From: Tharpella sp964457755
GTDB lineage: Bacteria > Desulfobacterota > Anaeroferrophillalia > Anaeroferrophillales > Tharpellaceae
NCBI GenBank assembly: GCA_964457755.1
Contig: CAYWGC010000006.1
Coordinates: 1 to 64,000, forward strand
Direction of reading: 5' to 3'
DNA: 64,000 bases
The first letter of the stretch is position 1, and each line of letters starts with the position of its first letter. The notes below the pieces were generated by a model. It had not been told where the DNA came from. It made no database searches and saw only the letters and a list, made by a program, of their open reading frames with translations. Positions 34,841-44,801 of this stretch are shown piece by piece. Position numbers and translations under genes: made by a program.

Positions 34841-35482
34841 ATGAAAACCTATTCCAGCAGCATAATTACACAGGGAAAATTAATCGAAGCCACCGGTCGC
34901 CTGGCTGCTGAATATGGTTTCAACAAGATTTCCACGCGGATGATTGCCACCGCTGCGAAAGAGAACATCGGCAGCATCAGTTATCATTTCGGCAATAAGG
35001 AGAACCTGTTTATCGCCGTTCTCAAAAAAGTTATCGAACCATGGCATGAGTTTCCCGTTGAAAAGTGTTTGCAAGATTTCGATCTCGAAGGTTCCGAAGG
35101 CCAAGCCCGAGCCCTGCGCGAGCTTATCAAAAGAAAGATCGACATTCTTTTTCGCCGGGAAAATCCACTCTGGTACAGTCGTGTCCTCTATCAGGTCATG
35201 CAATACCGAAGTCCGTTGCAAGATTTTGTACAGGAAAACTTGATCACATCTGAGCAAACCATAGTGATGGAACTTTTTACAAAGATTCAACCGGCTTTGC
35301 TAAGAAACCAGACCCAACTGCATTTTCTGCTGATGAGCTCGCCGATATTCATGCATGCGAACTACATGCAGATTATTCTCAAAAACCTTGAAATGGATAA
35401 GTACAGCGATGATTATCTCAATGAAATGGAAAATATCATCGCCACCCAGACGCAGCTTTTTTTTAAGCTGCCTCTCCTGTAG
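34841..35482 (+). CDS. TetR family regulator of the RND efflux operon (CecR/DUF1956-like)
   Basis: A 213-residue repressor. The helix-turn-helix covers about residues 10-60 (ISTRMIATAAKENIGSISYHFGNKENLF), and the C-terminal half resembles the CecR/YbiH group, whose members control drug efflux genes. It is the first gene of a four-gene unit with the adaptor, RND pump and outer-membrane channel, and a near-perfect inverted repeat stands in its promoter. The likely mode is repression relieved by a pump substrate. ATG 34841 is taken; the ribosome site is weak (CCAGGA). Confidence 0.88.
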   Translation: MKTYSSSIITQGKLIEATGRLAAEYGFNKISTRMIATAAKENIGSISYHFGNKENLFIAVLKKVIEPWHEFPVEKCLQDFDLEGSEGQARALRELIKRKIDILFRRENPLWYSRVLYQVMQYRSPLQDFVQENLITSEQTIVMELFTKIQPALLRNQTQLHFLLMSSPIFMHANYMQIILKNLEMDKYSDDYLNEMENIIATQTQLFFKLPLL

Positions 35483-35527
35483 AAATATTATTCTCGAAAA
35501 ACTTTAAACCGATACCGAGGTCTGATC

Positions 35528-36658
35528 ATGAAAAAAAAGCTCGTTACAGGTACGATTTTCAGCTTAATAGTTATAGTTGGCTTGATTGCCGGCATCGTCT
35601 GTGCGAAACCTCAGAACAAGGCAACAACAATTTTCAACCAGCCGGTGGTTGAAAAATTTCCGGTTGCCATCGGCAAGGTTGAAAGAATGGCTACTTCAGT
35701 ACGGCCCAGCTATCCGGGAATCGTAAAAGCCTGCCGGACCACAAAGTTGGCCTTCCGGGTCGGTGGACCTTTGATTAAAGTTTCAATAAAGCCCGGTGAT
35801 CAGGTTAAAAAGGGTAATCTGTTGATGCAGATCGACCAACGTGATTTTAAAAACCGGATTGCCGTACTTGAAGCCGAACTCAAAAGTGCTCAGGCTGTCA
35901 GAAATAACGCCAAGCAAAATTTTTCCAGAACTGAAACCCTCTATCAACAGGCAGTTAGATCCAAAGCTGATTACGACCTTGCAAAAAGCAGCCATGAAAA
36001 GGCCGCTGCCATTATCGATGGGATCAGGGCAAACCTAAAGATTGCCCATGATCAACTGGCAGACACCTCTTTGCAGGCACCCTACTGTGGCATTATAACA
36101 ATCCAAAGAACTGAAAATTATGAAATCGTCAAGGCTGGACAGGTGGTGCTTGAGCTGCAGGACATTTCGGCGCTGGAAATTACCGTCAATGTTCCGGAAA
36201 ACGAAATTGCCAAACATCATCTGGATCCCGGGCAGAAAGCAACAGTCTCCTTTCCCGCCGTTGCCGAAATGAGTTTTACGGCTCATTTAAGCGAATGGAA
36301 CTCTGAAGCCGATCCGGTCACCAAAACCTACCGTATCACCTTCCTGCTGCCGGCGCCTGAAGAAAAACAGATTTTACCAGGCATGACGGCTGAGCTCAAC
36401 TGGCATGACGATTTGCAAAAGAACTCTTTACTGATGTCGGTTCCAGCCCGAGCCATCCTGACCGATCACTCCGGCACTCCTTATGTCTGGATTTATAATA
36501 ACCGGGATGCTACCGCCAACAAAAGAGCGGTTGTCTTAAGTGCGGTAACGGGAATCAGCCAGGTGATCCTGGAAAAAGGTGTGCAGGAAGGAGAGACGGT
36601 GGTCGTTGAAGGTGGCAACTTTATTTCCGAAAACATGAAGCTGAAACCCACAAACTGA
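35528..36658 (+). CDS. RND efflux periplasmic adaptor subunit
   Basis: A 376-residue membrane-fusion protein with an N-terminal anchor or signal segment (about 7-26). A lipoyl half-motif (about 70-105) leads into an alpha hairpin (about 110-175), the lipoyl fold is completed near 180-210, and beta-barrel and membrane-proximal domains follow. It joins the RND pump (36709) to the TolC-like channel (39778) across the periplasm. GAGG stands 7 nt before ATG 35528. Order and spacing show one operon with the TetR gene upstream. Confidence 0.92.
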   Translation: MKKKLVTGTIFSLIVIVGLIAGIVCAKPQNKATTIFNQPVVEKFPVAIGKVERMATSVRPSYPGIVKACRTTKLAFRVGGPLIKVSIKPGDQVKKGNLLMQIDQRDFKNRIAVLEAELKSAQAVRNNAKQNFSRTETLYQQAVRSKADYDLAKSSHEKAAAIIDGIRANLKIAHDQLADTSLQAPYCGIITIQRTENYEIVKAGQVVLELQDISALEITVNVPENEIAKHHLDPGQKATVSFPAVAEMSFTAHLSEWNSEADPVTKTYRITFLLPAPEEKQILPGMTAELNWHDDLQKNSLLMSVPARAILTDHSGTPYVWIYNNRDATANKRAVVLSAVTGISQVILEKGVQEGETVVVEGGNFISENMKLKPTN

Positions 36659-36708
36659 ACAAATTCACGCATACACAACCATTACTCTCAGACAAATTCC
36701 GGGATAAA

Positions 36709-39700
36709 ATGAACCTGACACGTTTTGCTTTCGACAAAAAGATTCTCATGACGGTGCTGACGATTTTCCTGATGGTGGCCGGCATCTGGTCTTACCTTAA
36801 GCTCGGTCGCCTCGAAGATCCGAACTTCACCATCAAAACGGCAGTGGTTGCAACCCGCTATCCGGGAGCTACGCCTTATGAGGTAGAGGAAGAAGTTACC
36901 GACGTCGTTGAAGAAGCAATTCAATCCATGGGGCAGATCAAAGAAATTTACTCTACTTCCGAAGAAGGCCTGTCAACTATTTTCGTTGATATACAAGACC
37001 AATATCAACATGATGAGCTGTCGATTATCTGGCAGCAATTGCGCAGCAAAGTTGCGGATGTCCAGAAAGCCCTGCCTCCCGGAGCCGGGCCTTCAATGGT
37101 TAATGATGATTTTGGTGATGTCTACGGCATATTCTTTGCCATCACCGGCCCTCAATATAACGATGCTGAACTGAAAAAATACGCCAAAATATTAAAAAAA
37201 GAACTCCTGCTTTGCGAGGATGTCGCCAAGGTTGACCTCTGGGGAACCCGGCAAGAGGTCATCTATGTCGAATTTCAACTAGCCCGTCTGGCGCAACTCG
37301 GGATCTCCCCATTTGAGATCATGCAGACCCTGCGATTACAAAACGTGGTCCAGGAGAGCGGTAAAATAAAAGTCGATGAACGTTACCTGAGAATCACGCC
37401 GAGTGGCAGTTTTGATAACGAAAAACAGATTGCCAAGACTCTCATCGGCCACAGCGGCAACCTGGTCAAACTTGGTGACATCGCCAACATCTATCGCGAC
37501 TATCTCGAACCCAGGCGAACCATCATGCGTTTTAACGGCAAGCCGGCAATCGGCCTGGGCGTTTCCTGTGTCACCGGCGGCAACGTGATAACCATGGGTA
37601 CCGCCATCAACCAGAAACTTGATGAACTGCAAAGCAAAAAACCGGCCGACATCAACCTTGATTCACTCTACTACCAGAGTAATATCGTCACTGAAGCCGT
37701 TAATATTTTTGTCGTCAACCTGATTGAAGCCGTCATCATCGTCATCGTTTTGCTGATGCTTTTCATGGGCTGGCGCAGTGGCCTTCTGATCGGCGTAATC
37801 CTGCTTTTGACAATTCTGGCAACTTTTATCGGTATGCTGATTCTGGGCATAGACCTGCAGAAGATATCGCTCGGGGCCTTGATTTTAGCCCTGGGCATGC
37901 TGGTTGACAATGCGATCGTGGTAACTGACGGCATCCTGGTCAGAACCCAGTCGGGTGAAGATCGAAAGACCGCAGCCCTTAAAACTGTCGATGAAACTTC
38001 CTGGCCTCTGTTTGGAGCCACAATCATAGCCATCCTGGCTTTTACCCCAATCGGTTTTTCACCTGGCAATGTTGGTGAATTCTGCCGCTCGCTTTTCGAC
38101 GTCATGGCCCTGTCGTTAAGTTTCAGCTGGATTTTGGCGGTAACCATTACCCCGCTTCTCTGCACCTACATCCTGCCCTCAAAACAAAAAGAGCATGAAG
38201 AAACCAACCCCTATAACGGGCCGGTATTCCGAAGTTATCGTAAATTCCTGCATTATACGATTTCCTGGCGCTGGTTGACCTTGGGTTTTATAATAATTCT
38301 GCTGGGATTTTCGGTCTTTGCTTTTCGCTGGGTTCCCAAAGCTTTCTTCCCCGATTCAACCCAGAAGTATTTCTTCGTCGAATACTGGAAACCGCAAGGT
38401 ACACATATTGACCAGACCTCGACTGATCTGCAGAAGATCGAGACCTTCACGAGAAATCTGCAAGGAGTTAAAAACGTCTCGACTTTCGTCGGCGAAGGAA
38501 CCTTACGTTTTCTGCTCTGCTATAACTATGAAAAACCAAACAGCAGTTATGGCCAGTTGCTGGTTGAAGTCGATGACTGCAAAAATATTGGTGCTTTGCA
38601 GAAAACCATTGAGCAGTATTTGAAAAACAATTTCCCCGCCGCCGAGCCCTTTACCAGCAAAATTTCGAATGGTCCGGCGGTTCCCTTTAAAATTGAAGTC
38701 AGATTTCGCGGCCCGGAACCGGAGGTTCTGCATGCCCTCGCAAACCAGGCCACAGCCATTATGCACGCAACCCCCAACACTGAAAATATCCGCACTGACT
38801 GGCGCCAGATGATGCCGGTTATGACACCTGTTTTTTCCGAGGTTCAGGCCCGCCAGTCAGGCGTCACGAGAACCGATCTCAGCAACGCCATGCAATGGCA
38901 TTACAATGGCATAACCGGAGGACTCTATCGGGAAAGAGACGAATTGTTGCCGATTATTTTGCGTGCTTCAAACAGTGACCGAAAAAGCCTTAACAGCATC
39001 GAAAAGATTCAGGTCTGGAGTTTAATCAGCTCACAACCGATCCCGATCCGCCAAGTGATCACCGATATCAAAACAACCTGGGAAGCACCGCTTATTCAAA
39101 GACGCAACCGGCAACGCTGTGTTACCGTCAAATGCAATCCGATCACCGGCCAGGCCGACGCTTTGCGCTTCAGTCTGAAAAAAGAGATGGAGGCGATCCC
39201 CCTGCCTGCTGGTTATGAAATGGAATGGGGAGGTGAATTTGAAGAGTCGGTTGAAGCGCAGGCGCCATTGACAAGTTTTTTTCCGATCTGTTTTCTGGTC
39301 ATGTTTATTCTCACGGTCTGGCTTTTCAACTCGGTCAGGCGACCACTGGTCATTTTTCTCGTCTTGCCGCTCTCAATGATCGGAATCAGCTCTGGCCTGT
39401 TGTTGACCAGGCTCCCTTTCGGCTTCATGTCAATCCTCGGTTTCCTGGGCTTGTCAGGCATGCTGATAAAAAATGCCGTGGTCCTGATTGACCAGATAAA
39501 CCTTGAACAAACAGCCGGATCACCGCTCTACAAAGCAATACTGGATGCTTCCGTCAGCCGTATGCGGCCAGTAATTATGGCTTCAGGAACCACCATCCTG
39601 GGCATGGCACCATTGGTTTTCGACCCTTTTTATGCATCAATGGCCGCCACTATCATGAGCGGTTTGGCTGCGGGTACCTTTCTGACCCTGATCGTGGTGC

Positions 39701-39753
39701 CGGTTCTCTACAGTCTCATGTATCACATCAAACCGGAAAAACAGTATCTTTAA
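36709..39753 (+). CDS. RND-family efflux pump, inner-membrane subunit (AcrB/MexB superfamily)
   Basis: A 1014-residue proton-driven exporter with twelve helices and two large periplasmic loops. Landmarks are the N-terminal helix with KLGRLEDPNF, the TM4 proton-relay region GMLVDNAIVVTDGIL, and the C-terminal GFLGLSGMLIKNAVVLID. The LGRLEDP start resembles the shorter RND group seen beside CecR-like regulators rather than classical AcrB. Drugs, solvents or lipids are possible substrates. It is complete and flanked by its adaptor and channel genes. Confidence 0.93.
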   Translation: MNLTRFAFDKKILMTVLTIFLMVAGIWSYLKLGRLEDPNFTIKTAVVATRYPGATPYEVEEEVTDVVEEAIQSMGQIKEIYSTSEEGLSTIFVDIQDQYQHDELSIIWQQLRSKVADVQKALPPGAGPSMVNDDFGDVYGIFFAITGPQYNDAELKKYAKILKKELLLCEDVAKVDLWGTRQEVIYVEFQLARLAQLGISPFEIMQTLRLQNVVQESGKIKVDERYLRITPSGSFDNEKQIAKTLIGHSGNLVKLGDIANIYRDYLEPRRTIMRFNGKPAIGLGVSCVTGGNVITMGTAINQKLDELQSKKPADINLDSLYYQSNIVTEAVNIFVVNLIEAVIIVIVLLMLFMGWRSGLLIGVILLLTILATFIGMLILGIDLQKISLGALILALGMLVDNAIVVTDGILVRTQSGEDRKTAALKTVDETSWPLFGATIIAILAFTPIGFSPGNVGEFCRSLFDVMALSLSFSWILAVTITPLLCTYILPSKQKEHEETNPYNGPVFRSYRKFLHYTISWRWLTLGFIIILLGFSVFAFRWVPKAFFPDSTQKYFFVEYWKPQGTHIDQTSTDLQKIETFTRNLQGVKNVSTFVGEGTLRFLLCYNYEKPNSSYGQLLVEVDDCKNIGALQKTIEQYLKNNFPAAEPFTSKISNGPAVPFKIEVRFRGPEPEVLHALANQATAIMHATPNTENIRTDWRQMMPVMTPVFSEVQARQSGVTRTDLSNAMQWHYNGITGGLYRERDELLPIILRASNSDRKSLNSIEKIQVWSLISSQPIPIRQVITDIKTTWEAPLIQRRNRQRCVTVKCNPITGQADALRFSLKKEMEAIPLPAGYEMEWGGEFEESVEAQAPLTSFFPICFLVMFILTVWLFNSVRRPLVIFLVLPLSMIGISSGLLLTRLPFGFMSILGFLGLSGMLIKNAVVLIDQINLEQTAGSPLYKAILDASVSRMRPVIMASGTTILGMAPLVFDPFYASMAATIMSGLAAGTFLTLIVVPVLYSLMYHIKPEKQYL

Positions 39754-39777
39754 AAGATTCAAAGGATAACAAGTACG

Positions 39778-41145
39778 ATGCAAAAAGTTCCCATTTTTTA
39801 TAAAATTATCTTTATGGCTCTATTATTTTACCTGTCACAATTTTTTTTCTCCACCCCCTACAGCTTTGGACAGGAGACTGAAAATGCAAGCCTGCCGATC
39901 GGCAAACTGACGCTTGATGAAGCAAAAAAAAATGCCATAAAAAATAATCCTGGTATCAAAAGCTTTCTGGCCCGCATTGAAATTGCAACTGCCCGCCTTA
40001 AACAAACCCGCTCAAGCTGGTGGCCAACCATTGATGTCGGATGTAATTACGGGTTCAACCGCGCTTCCATACAACCTGACTGGCAGCCTGCGACCCGTTT
40101 TCGTGACTCTTATCAGGAATTCAACGGCAAGATAGCCGGACAATGGCTGGTATTTGACGGTTTTGCCAGACAGGCTCGAATCCTGGCCGCCAGATACCAA
40201 CAGGAAAGATCACGCCAGGACCATTCCGAAGTGCGACGCCTGCTCTTGCAAGCGGTTGCCACTGCCTTCTATCAAGCTCAGCTGGCGGTTGAAAAGATGA
40301 CAATTGCCCAACAGGACCAAACCTTCAACCGCCGACTTGAAGACGACGCCAGAAAACGCTGGCAAGTAGGTTCGTCGCCAGAAGCCGAAATGCTCAATTT
40401 TTCAGTCAAAGCCTTGACCGCTGAAGCTGATTTCATCGAATCAAGGCGAACCTTTCTGGTAGCCTTTGTACTCCTGGCAGAGCTTATGGATATTGATCAA
40501 GCAAACATCTGCGAAGAGAGTTATCCGGTTCAAGCCACTAAAGGAAAATTATCCCAATACCCGCTCGATTTCAACAGCGAAATCGAATACGCAATGCAGA
40601 ACCGTCCCGATCTGCTGGCCTTACAACAGAACGAACTGGCCCTGGAACAGAAAACAATTTACGAAAAGGGAAGTTTTTACCCGCGATTAACTTTAAACGC
40701 GGGCATAGATTACCTGAAACAGATGAACATTAGTACTGTCGATCAGGAAGAAAGATATCAATATGCCCTGTTGGCAGCGAACTGGCGACTTTTTGACGGC
40801 GGCTTGCGTAAAGCCCGCATCAGTGAAGCCAGAGCTGAAACCGAAGCCATCAGACAACAACAGGAAGCAAAAACAGCAACTATCAAGTCCGGCCTCAAAG
40901 AAACCATCAATAATGCCGAGATGGCCTATCTGACCTTTGAAAAACAATTCAAAATCTATGAACTGTCCCGGAAAATCAGGGATCACGTCGAAAAATCATA
41001 TCTTGTCGGAGCTGAGAATCTGACCAGGCTCAATGAAGCCCAGACCGATTTCATAAAAGCTAAAGGAGCGATGGTTGGTAGTCGAATTCAATACATTCTC
41101 AGCATTGAATACATACACGCTGAAACCGGGAGAATCCTGTTTTAA
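39778..41145 (+). CDS. TolC-family outer-membrane efflux channel
   Basis: A 455-residue outer-membrane factor with a signal peptide (hydrophobic about 8-20, likely cut near SFG-QE). Two OEP repeats of helices and strands cover about 45-240 and 255-450, with the familiar NRPDLLALQQNELALEQ near 277. It provides the exit duct for the RND system. AAGGA stands 11 nt upstream of ATG 39778. Last gene of the operon; a short G/C-rich palindrome near 41170 is not a convincing terminator. Confidence 0.9.
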   Translation: MQKVPIFYKIIFMALLFYLSQFFFSTPYSFGQETENASLPIGKLTLDEAKKNAIKNNPGIKSFLARIEIATARLKQTRSSWWPTIDVGCNYGFNRASIQPDWQPATRFRDSYQEFNGKIAGQWLVFDGFARQARILAARYQQERSRQDHSEVRRLLLQAVATAFYQAQLAVEKMTIAQQDQTFNRRLEDDARKRWQVGSSPEAEMLNFSVKALTAEADFIESRRTFLVAFVLLAELMDIDQANICEESYPVQATKGKLSQYPLDFNSEIEYAMQNRPDLLALQQNELALEQKTIYEKGSFYPRLTLNAGIDYLKQMNISTVDQEERYQYALLAANWRLFDGGLRKARISEARAETEAIRQQQEAKTATIKSGLKETINNAEMAYLTFEKQFKIYELSRKIRDHVEKSYLVGAENLTRLNEAQTDFIKAKGAMVGSRIQYILSIEYIHAETGRILF

Positions 41146-41321
41146 TTGAAATCGCACATTTACTAATGCGGGGCGGGCCCCACAACCCAAAACTTACTAT
41201 ATAGGCCTGCAAATAAGAGCACTTACAGAACACTAAATATCCGCCATTCCTATCGATATATTCAATACTAGAAATATCATTGCTATCCGGTAGGCAATTT
41301 GCGTAAGAAGAGGAGTGTACT

Positions 41322-41963
41322 ATGAAAGTTTTAGGGATCTCAGGAAGTCCGCGACCGGGAAATACAACTGACCGTCTGGTCAAAGAAGTTTTGAGCACGA
41401 TTACGGTGGAAACTGAGTTTATCTCTTTAGCCGGCAAGAAGATCGGTCCTTGTATCGCCTGTCTGGGTTGTGTTGAAGATAATGTCTGCAAGGTCAAGGA
41501 TGATATGTTCAAGTTGCGGCAGAAAATTGTCGAGGCTGATGCCTACGTTATTGGTGCTGCCAACTATTATTCAGTGATTAATGGTTTGTCACACTGTTTT
41601 CTTGAACGTTTCTATCAATTTAGGCATCAAGAGGGTAAAGGGGTTTGTGGCAAGCTCGGGGTTGCGGTTGGGGTCGGTGGCCGTTCCGGTGATCCGGTTA
41701 TTGAAAATATAAAGACCTTTTTCCAGTATAATCAGATTGACTGTGTCGGTACTCTTTCAGCCCAAGGGGTGGCGAGCTGTTTTACCTGCGGTTATGGTGA
41801 GACCTGTAAGGTCGGGGCTGTCTATACTTTTTTTGGGCCGGGAACCAAGATTAATGAAGAGACTACGCCGAGTCTTGAAAAACAGCCGGAAAAACTCGAA
41901 GCAGCCCGCGAACTGGGCCGTCAGCTTGACGCCAGATTGCAAGGTTTTGCGGCCGCAACTTGA
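41322..41963 (+). CDS. Flavodoxin-like iron-sulfur flavoprotein / NADPH-dependent FMN reductase family
   Basis: A 213-residue flavoprotein. The FMN-binding loop is GISGSPRPGNTT (about 4-15), and a CX2CX2CX5C cluster (CIACLGCVEDNVC, about 44-56) is the iron-sulfur signature of the Isf family. A second Cys group, CFTCGYGETC (about 150-159), is additional and could bind metal or form disulfides. Such proteins shuttle electrons in strict anaerobes. AGGAG precedes ATG 41322. The stop is 20 nt before the cobalamin-related gene, so they may be cotranscribed. Confidence 0.85.
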   Translation: MKVLGISGSPRPGNTTDRLVKEVLSTITVETEFISLAGKKIGPCIACLGCVEDNVCKVKDDMFKLRQKIVEADAYVIGAANYYSVINGLSHCFLERFYQFRHQEGKGVCGKLGVAVGVGGRSGDPVIENIKTFFQYNQIDCVGTLSAQGVASCFTCGYGETCKVGAVYTFFGPGTKINEETTPSLEKQPEKLEAARELGRQLDARLQGFAAAT

Positions 41964-41983
41964 GTATAAAAGGAAAAGAATTA

Positions 41984-44041
41984 GTGCAATTTTTTATTGA
42001 AAAGCGTCAACAACCGATTCTGATAGCTTGCAGGCAATTGTTTATAACTGTTTTTTGTCTGTGGTTGTCAGCTGCAGGCTCGGCTTATGCTTTTACTGTC
42101 AGCGACAGTGGCGGACATAAGCTTAATTTTTCGAGTCCTCCAACCCGGATTGTCTCTCTGGTTCCCGGGGTCACCGAGATTATCGCGGAACTTAAAGCCG
42201 ATCAGGCTCTGGTCGGAATTACATACCATTCGACAAGGCCGGCCCGGCTTAGTCGCTGTATGGTGGTTGGGGGCTTTATGGCTCCCTCTCTTAAGCGGAT
42301 AAAGGCGCTGAAACCGGATCTGGTTTTTATCTCTTCGATGCATGAAAATTTACGTTCGCAATTAGAGACTTCCGCATGTCGGGTGGTTGAGGTCTCAACC
42401 TCATCACTGGCTGCAGCCTACGCCAACATTAAATTGGTTGGCAAGATTGTTGGAAAAAAACTTGAAGCAGTACAGTTGGTTGAAGATCTGCAGCGGCAAT
42501 TGGCCTTAATCAGTCGTAAAGTTGAGCGTATCCCATCGGCTCAAAGACGGCGCGTCATGTTGGTGATGGAGTGTCTAAACTTCATGGTGCCCGGGGATGA
42601 CTCCTTTCATAACGAATTGATTGCGGCTGCAGGTGGTATTCCTCCAAGGTGGGGTGAAAATGGGGTTGCAGTTAATGTTGATGCGGCGGCAGTTAGAGTT
42701 TTTGACCCTCAATTTATTTATGCTAATGGAAGTTGTAAGCAAAAGGTTCGAGAACTTTTTGCTGAGCCCGCCTGGGCCGAGGTGGCAGCCGTTAAAAATA
42801 AAAGCATCTTTTTTTTCCCCGATGCTTTGACTGATCGGCCCGCGATCCATATGCCTGACTTTGTCGCTTGGTTGGCGGCGACAATCTATGCGGATTATTT
42901 CAGTCGACCTGAAAATATAGTGTTACGCGATGACGTTCGAGCACGGCGAGGTTTGGATCTCAAAATTGATTACGTTAAGAGCGCCGAGGTGGTTGAGACC
43001 ACGATTATAGATTTTACCCATCGCACCCTGGTGGTTGATCTGGCTGAGCCGATGCTGGTACTTTCAACCTTAGAAGGTCTGCGTCCGCAGATTACAACCG
43101 TCGCTAATCACTATCTGCCGCCAACTTCATGGGGCTTGATTCACAAACTTGGAAATAAGGAGTTTGAGAGGCGGGTCGCTAGTTTGTTGGAGCGTAAACC
43201 GGAAACTACCTCGATGCTTTTCACCGGCGCCAATATGGATAATCTGGCGCATAAAAGGGTTTCCTTCAAAGAGATGCAGGTGACGGCCCTGGTGACGGCC
43301 GGGGTCAGTTCTAATGCTGTGCGCATGGGGGCCGAAGCGGGGCGTTACTATGAACTTGAAGATTCAGGGCCGGCAGATAAACCCGGGACCATTAATATCA
43401 TTCTTTTGAGTAATCTGCGGTTGACCCCGAAAGCTATGATTCGGGCCATTATCAGCGCCTGTGAAGGGAAATCGGCGGCCCTTCAGGATCTCGATATTCG
43501 ATCCAGCAGCAATCCGGCTTTTTTACAGGCAACCGGTACTGGAACCGATAATATTATGGTTGTTGAAGGACGGGGTCGAACCGTTAACAATACAGGTGGC
43601 CACAGCAAGATGGGCGAGTTGATTGCTCGGGCCGTCTATGATGGGGTGCTTGAAGCGGTGCGACGGCAAAATGCTATTCATGCTAAGCGTTCTATCTTTC
43701 AGCGTTTGCAGGAGCGTCACATTGCCGTTTATGAGTTTATTAAGGAGTGTCGTCTGAAAAAGGGGGCCTCGTCTGAGACTCTGTTGGCACCGGTTGAAGG
43801 GCTTTTGCTTGAACCTCGTTATGCCGCTTTTGTCGAGAGTTCGCTGGCCCTAAGCGATGCCTGGCAACGGGGCCAGATTGTTAATCTGGAGAGTTTTCGG
43901 CAACGCTGTCTCCAGGTTGCCAGCGAGATTGCCGGCCGTTCTCTGCAAACTTTGCCGCAAATCTACTATGGTCTTGAGCTGCCAGACCCTCTGCGCCTGG
44001 CCTTAGAGTCTCTGGTTCACGGTGTTATAAACCGGCGGTAA
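41984..44041 (+). CDS. Fusion of BtuF-like cobalamin-binding domain and CbiZ adenosylcobinamide amidohydrolase
   Basis: A 685-residue two-domain protein. After a signal-peptide-like N terminus (about 10-38, ending SAYA), residues about 45-285 form a helical-backbone metal/cobalamin-binding protein (RIVSLVPGVTEIIAEL, PDLVFIS). Residues about 320-560 match CbiZ, the amidohydrolase that cleaves adenosylcobinamide for salvage (ALVTAGVSSNAVRMGAEAG, then NNTGGHSKMGELIARAVYDG). A further helical tail of about 120 residues is unassigned. Fusion with an exported domain would place CbiZ chemistry outside the cytosol. GTG 41984 behind AAGGA is chosen; TTG 41960 would overlap the previous gene. No btuCD is visible. 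Confidence 0.84.
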   Translation: MQFFIEKRQQPILIACRQLFITVFCLWLSAAGSAYAFTVSDSGGHKLNFSSPPTRIVSLVPGVTEIIAELKADQALVGITYHSTRPARLSRCMVVGGFMAPSLKRIKALKPDLVFISSMHENLRSQLETSACRVVEVSTSSLAAAYANIKLVGKIVGKKLEAVQLVEDLQRQLALISRKVERIPSAQRRRVMLVMECLNFMVPGDDSFHNELIAAAGGIPPRWGENGVAVNVDAAAVRVFDPQFIYANGSCKQKVRELFAEPAWAEVAAVKNKSIFFFPDALTDRPAIHMPDFVAWLAATIYADYFSRPENIVLRDDVRARRGLDLKIDYVKSAEVVETTIIDFTHRTLVVDLAEPMLVLSTLEGLRPQITTVANHYLPPTSWGLIHKLGNKEFERRVASLLERKPETTSMLFTGANMDNLAHKRVSFKEMQVTALVTAGVSSNAVRMGAEAGRYYELEDSGPADKPGTINIILLSNLRLTPKAMIRAIISACEGKSAALQDLDIRSSSNPAFLQATGTGTDNIMVVEGRGRTVNNTGGHSKMGELIARAVYDGVLEAVRRQNAIHAKRSIFQRLQERHIAVYEFIKECRLKKGASSETLLAPVEGLLLEPRYAAFVESSLALSDAWQRGQIVNLESFRQRCLQVASEIAGRSLQTLPQIYYGLELPDPLRLALESLVHGVINRR

Positions 44042-44068
44042 ATATCTTTTGATTAATTGTTTAATTGA

Positions 44069-44146
44069 TTAACCCCTCAATACCTCACTGATGACCTTGC
44101 CGAGTTCATTAAAGTCAAAAGGTTTGGGGATCATCGCTAACAACAA
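44069..44146 (-). pseudogene. Remnant of a receiver-domain C terminus
   Basis: Read on the minus strand, the translation ends AMIPKPFDFNELGKVISEVL before a stop at 44069-44071. This is the typical last helix and KPF motif of a response-regulator receiver. Upstream sequence does not continue as a receiver, so only a tail survives. It probably marks a lost hybrid kinase or regulator gene. Confidence 0.6.
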
Positions 44147-44212
44147 CAACGGCTCTCCGGGTCTCGAATCGGAGCACCGCTGTCAGCAATATTGCGTTTG
44201 CTCCCTTTTTTG

Positions 44213-44794
44213 TCAATCAGTTTTATGGAATTTGTTAAGGAGGTGATAACTGTTGATATTGCCTCTTTTATCAAAGCTGATCCCCTCTCTCTCCAGCAGA
44301 GCTCTCTTCATCTTGAGCCCGCCGCCAAAACCACCAAGTTTAAGATCAGAACGTATTACGCGATGGCAAGGTATCAGAATGGGAAAGGGGTTGCCGGCCA
44401 GAGCTGTGCCAACGGCCCGGGCCGCTTTGGGGTTGCCAATAAGTGCGGCTAAGTCACCGTAAGAGCAGATACTTCTTGCAGGGATCGTATGGGTTGCCCG
44501 CAAGACCTTTTGTTGAAAGTTAGGGCAGCTCTGCAGGCGAGTCAATCCGAGAGAAAAATCAATCTTTTTTCCAACTATGTAAGCTTTGATCATTGAGCAT
44601 AAGTTGTCAATTGCAGAACATGAACTCTCAACTGTATCAGGAAAAAGTTGAGCTGTCTCTTTATTAGCCGAAGATTGTGGTTTAGGGATTATGATCCTGA
44701 TAATCTGCGGGCATTTGTCAAAATGCGACCAGATCAAGACAATCGAACCGCAGAGTGAGTTTTTGATAATGGTTTTAAAAATAATATTTCTCAT
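44213..44794 (-). CDS. ogt: Methylated-DNA--[protein]-cysteine S-methyltransferase
   Basis: A 193-residue DNA repair protein that removes O6-alkyl groups from guanine by transfer to its own cysteine. The active site PCHRVIRSD is intact near residue 143, preceded by the helix-turn-helix with TIPARSICSYGDLAALIGNPKAARAVG written here in two overlapping family blocks (about 101-128) containing the arginine finger. The N-terminal domain is short and divergent. It lies 7 nt behind the zinc-ribbon gene on the same strand, probably one operon. Confidence 0.9.
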   Translation of the reverse strand: MRNIIFKTIIKNSLCGSIVLIWSHFDKCPQIIRIIIPKPQSSANKETAQLFPDTVESSCSAIDNLCSMIKAYIVGKKIDFSLGLTRLQSCPNFQQKVLRATHTIPARSICSYGDLAALIGNPKAARAVGTALAGNPFPILIPCHRVIRSDLKLGGFGGGLKMKRALLEREGISFDKRGNINSYHLLNKFHKTD

Positions 44795-44801
44795 AAGTTA
44801 T

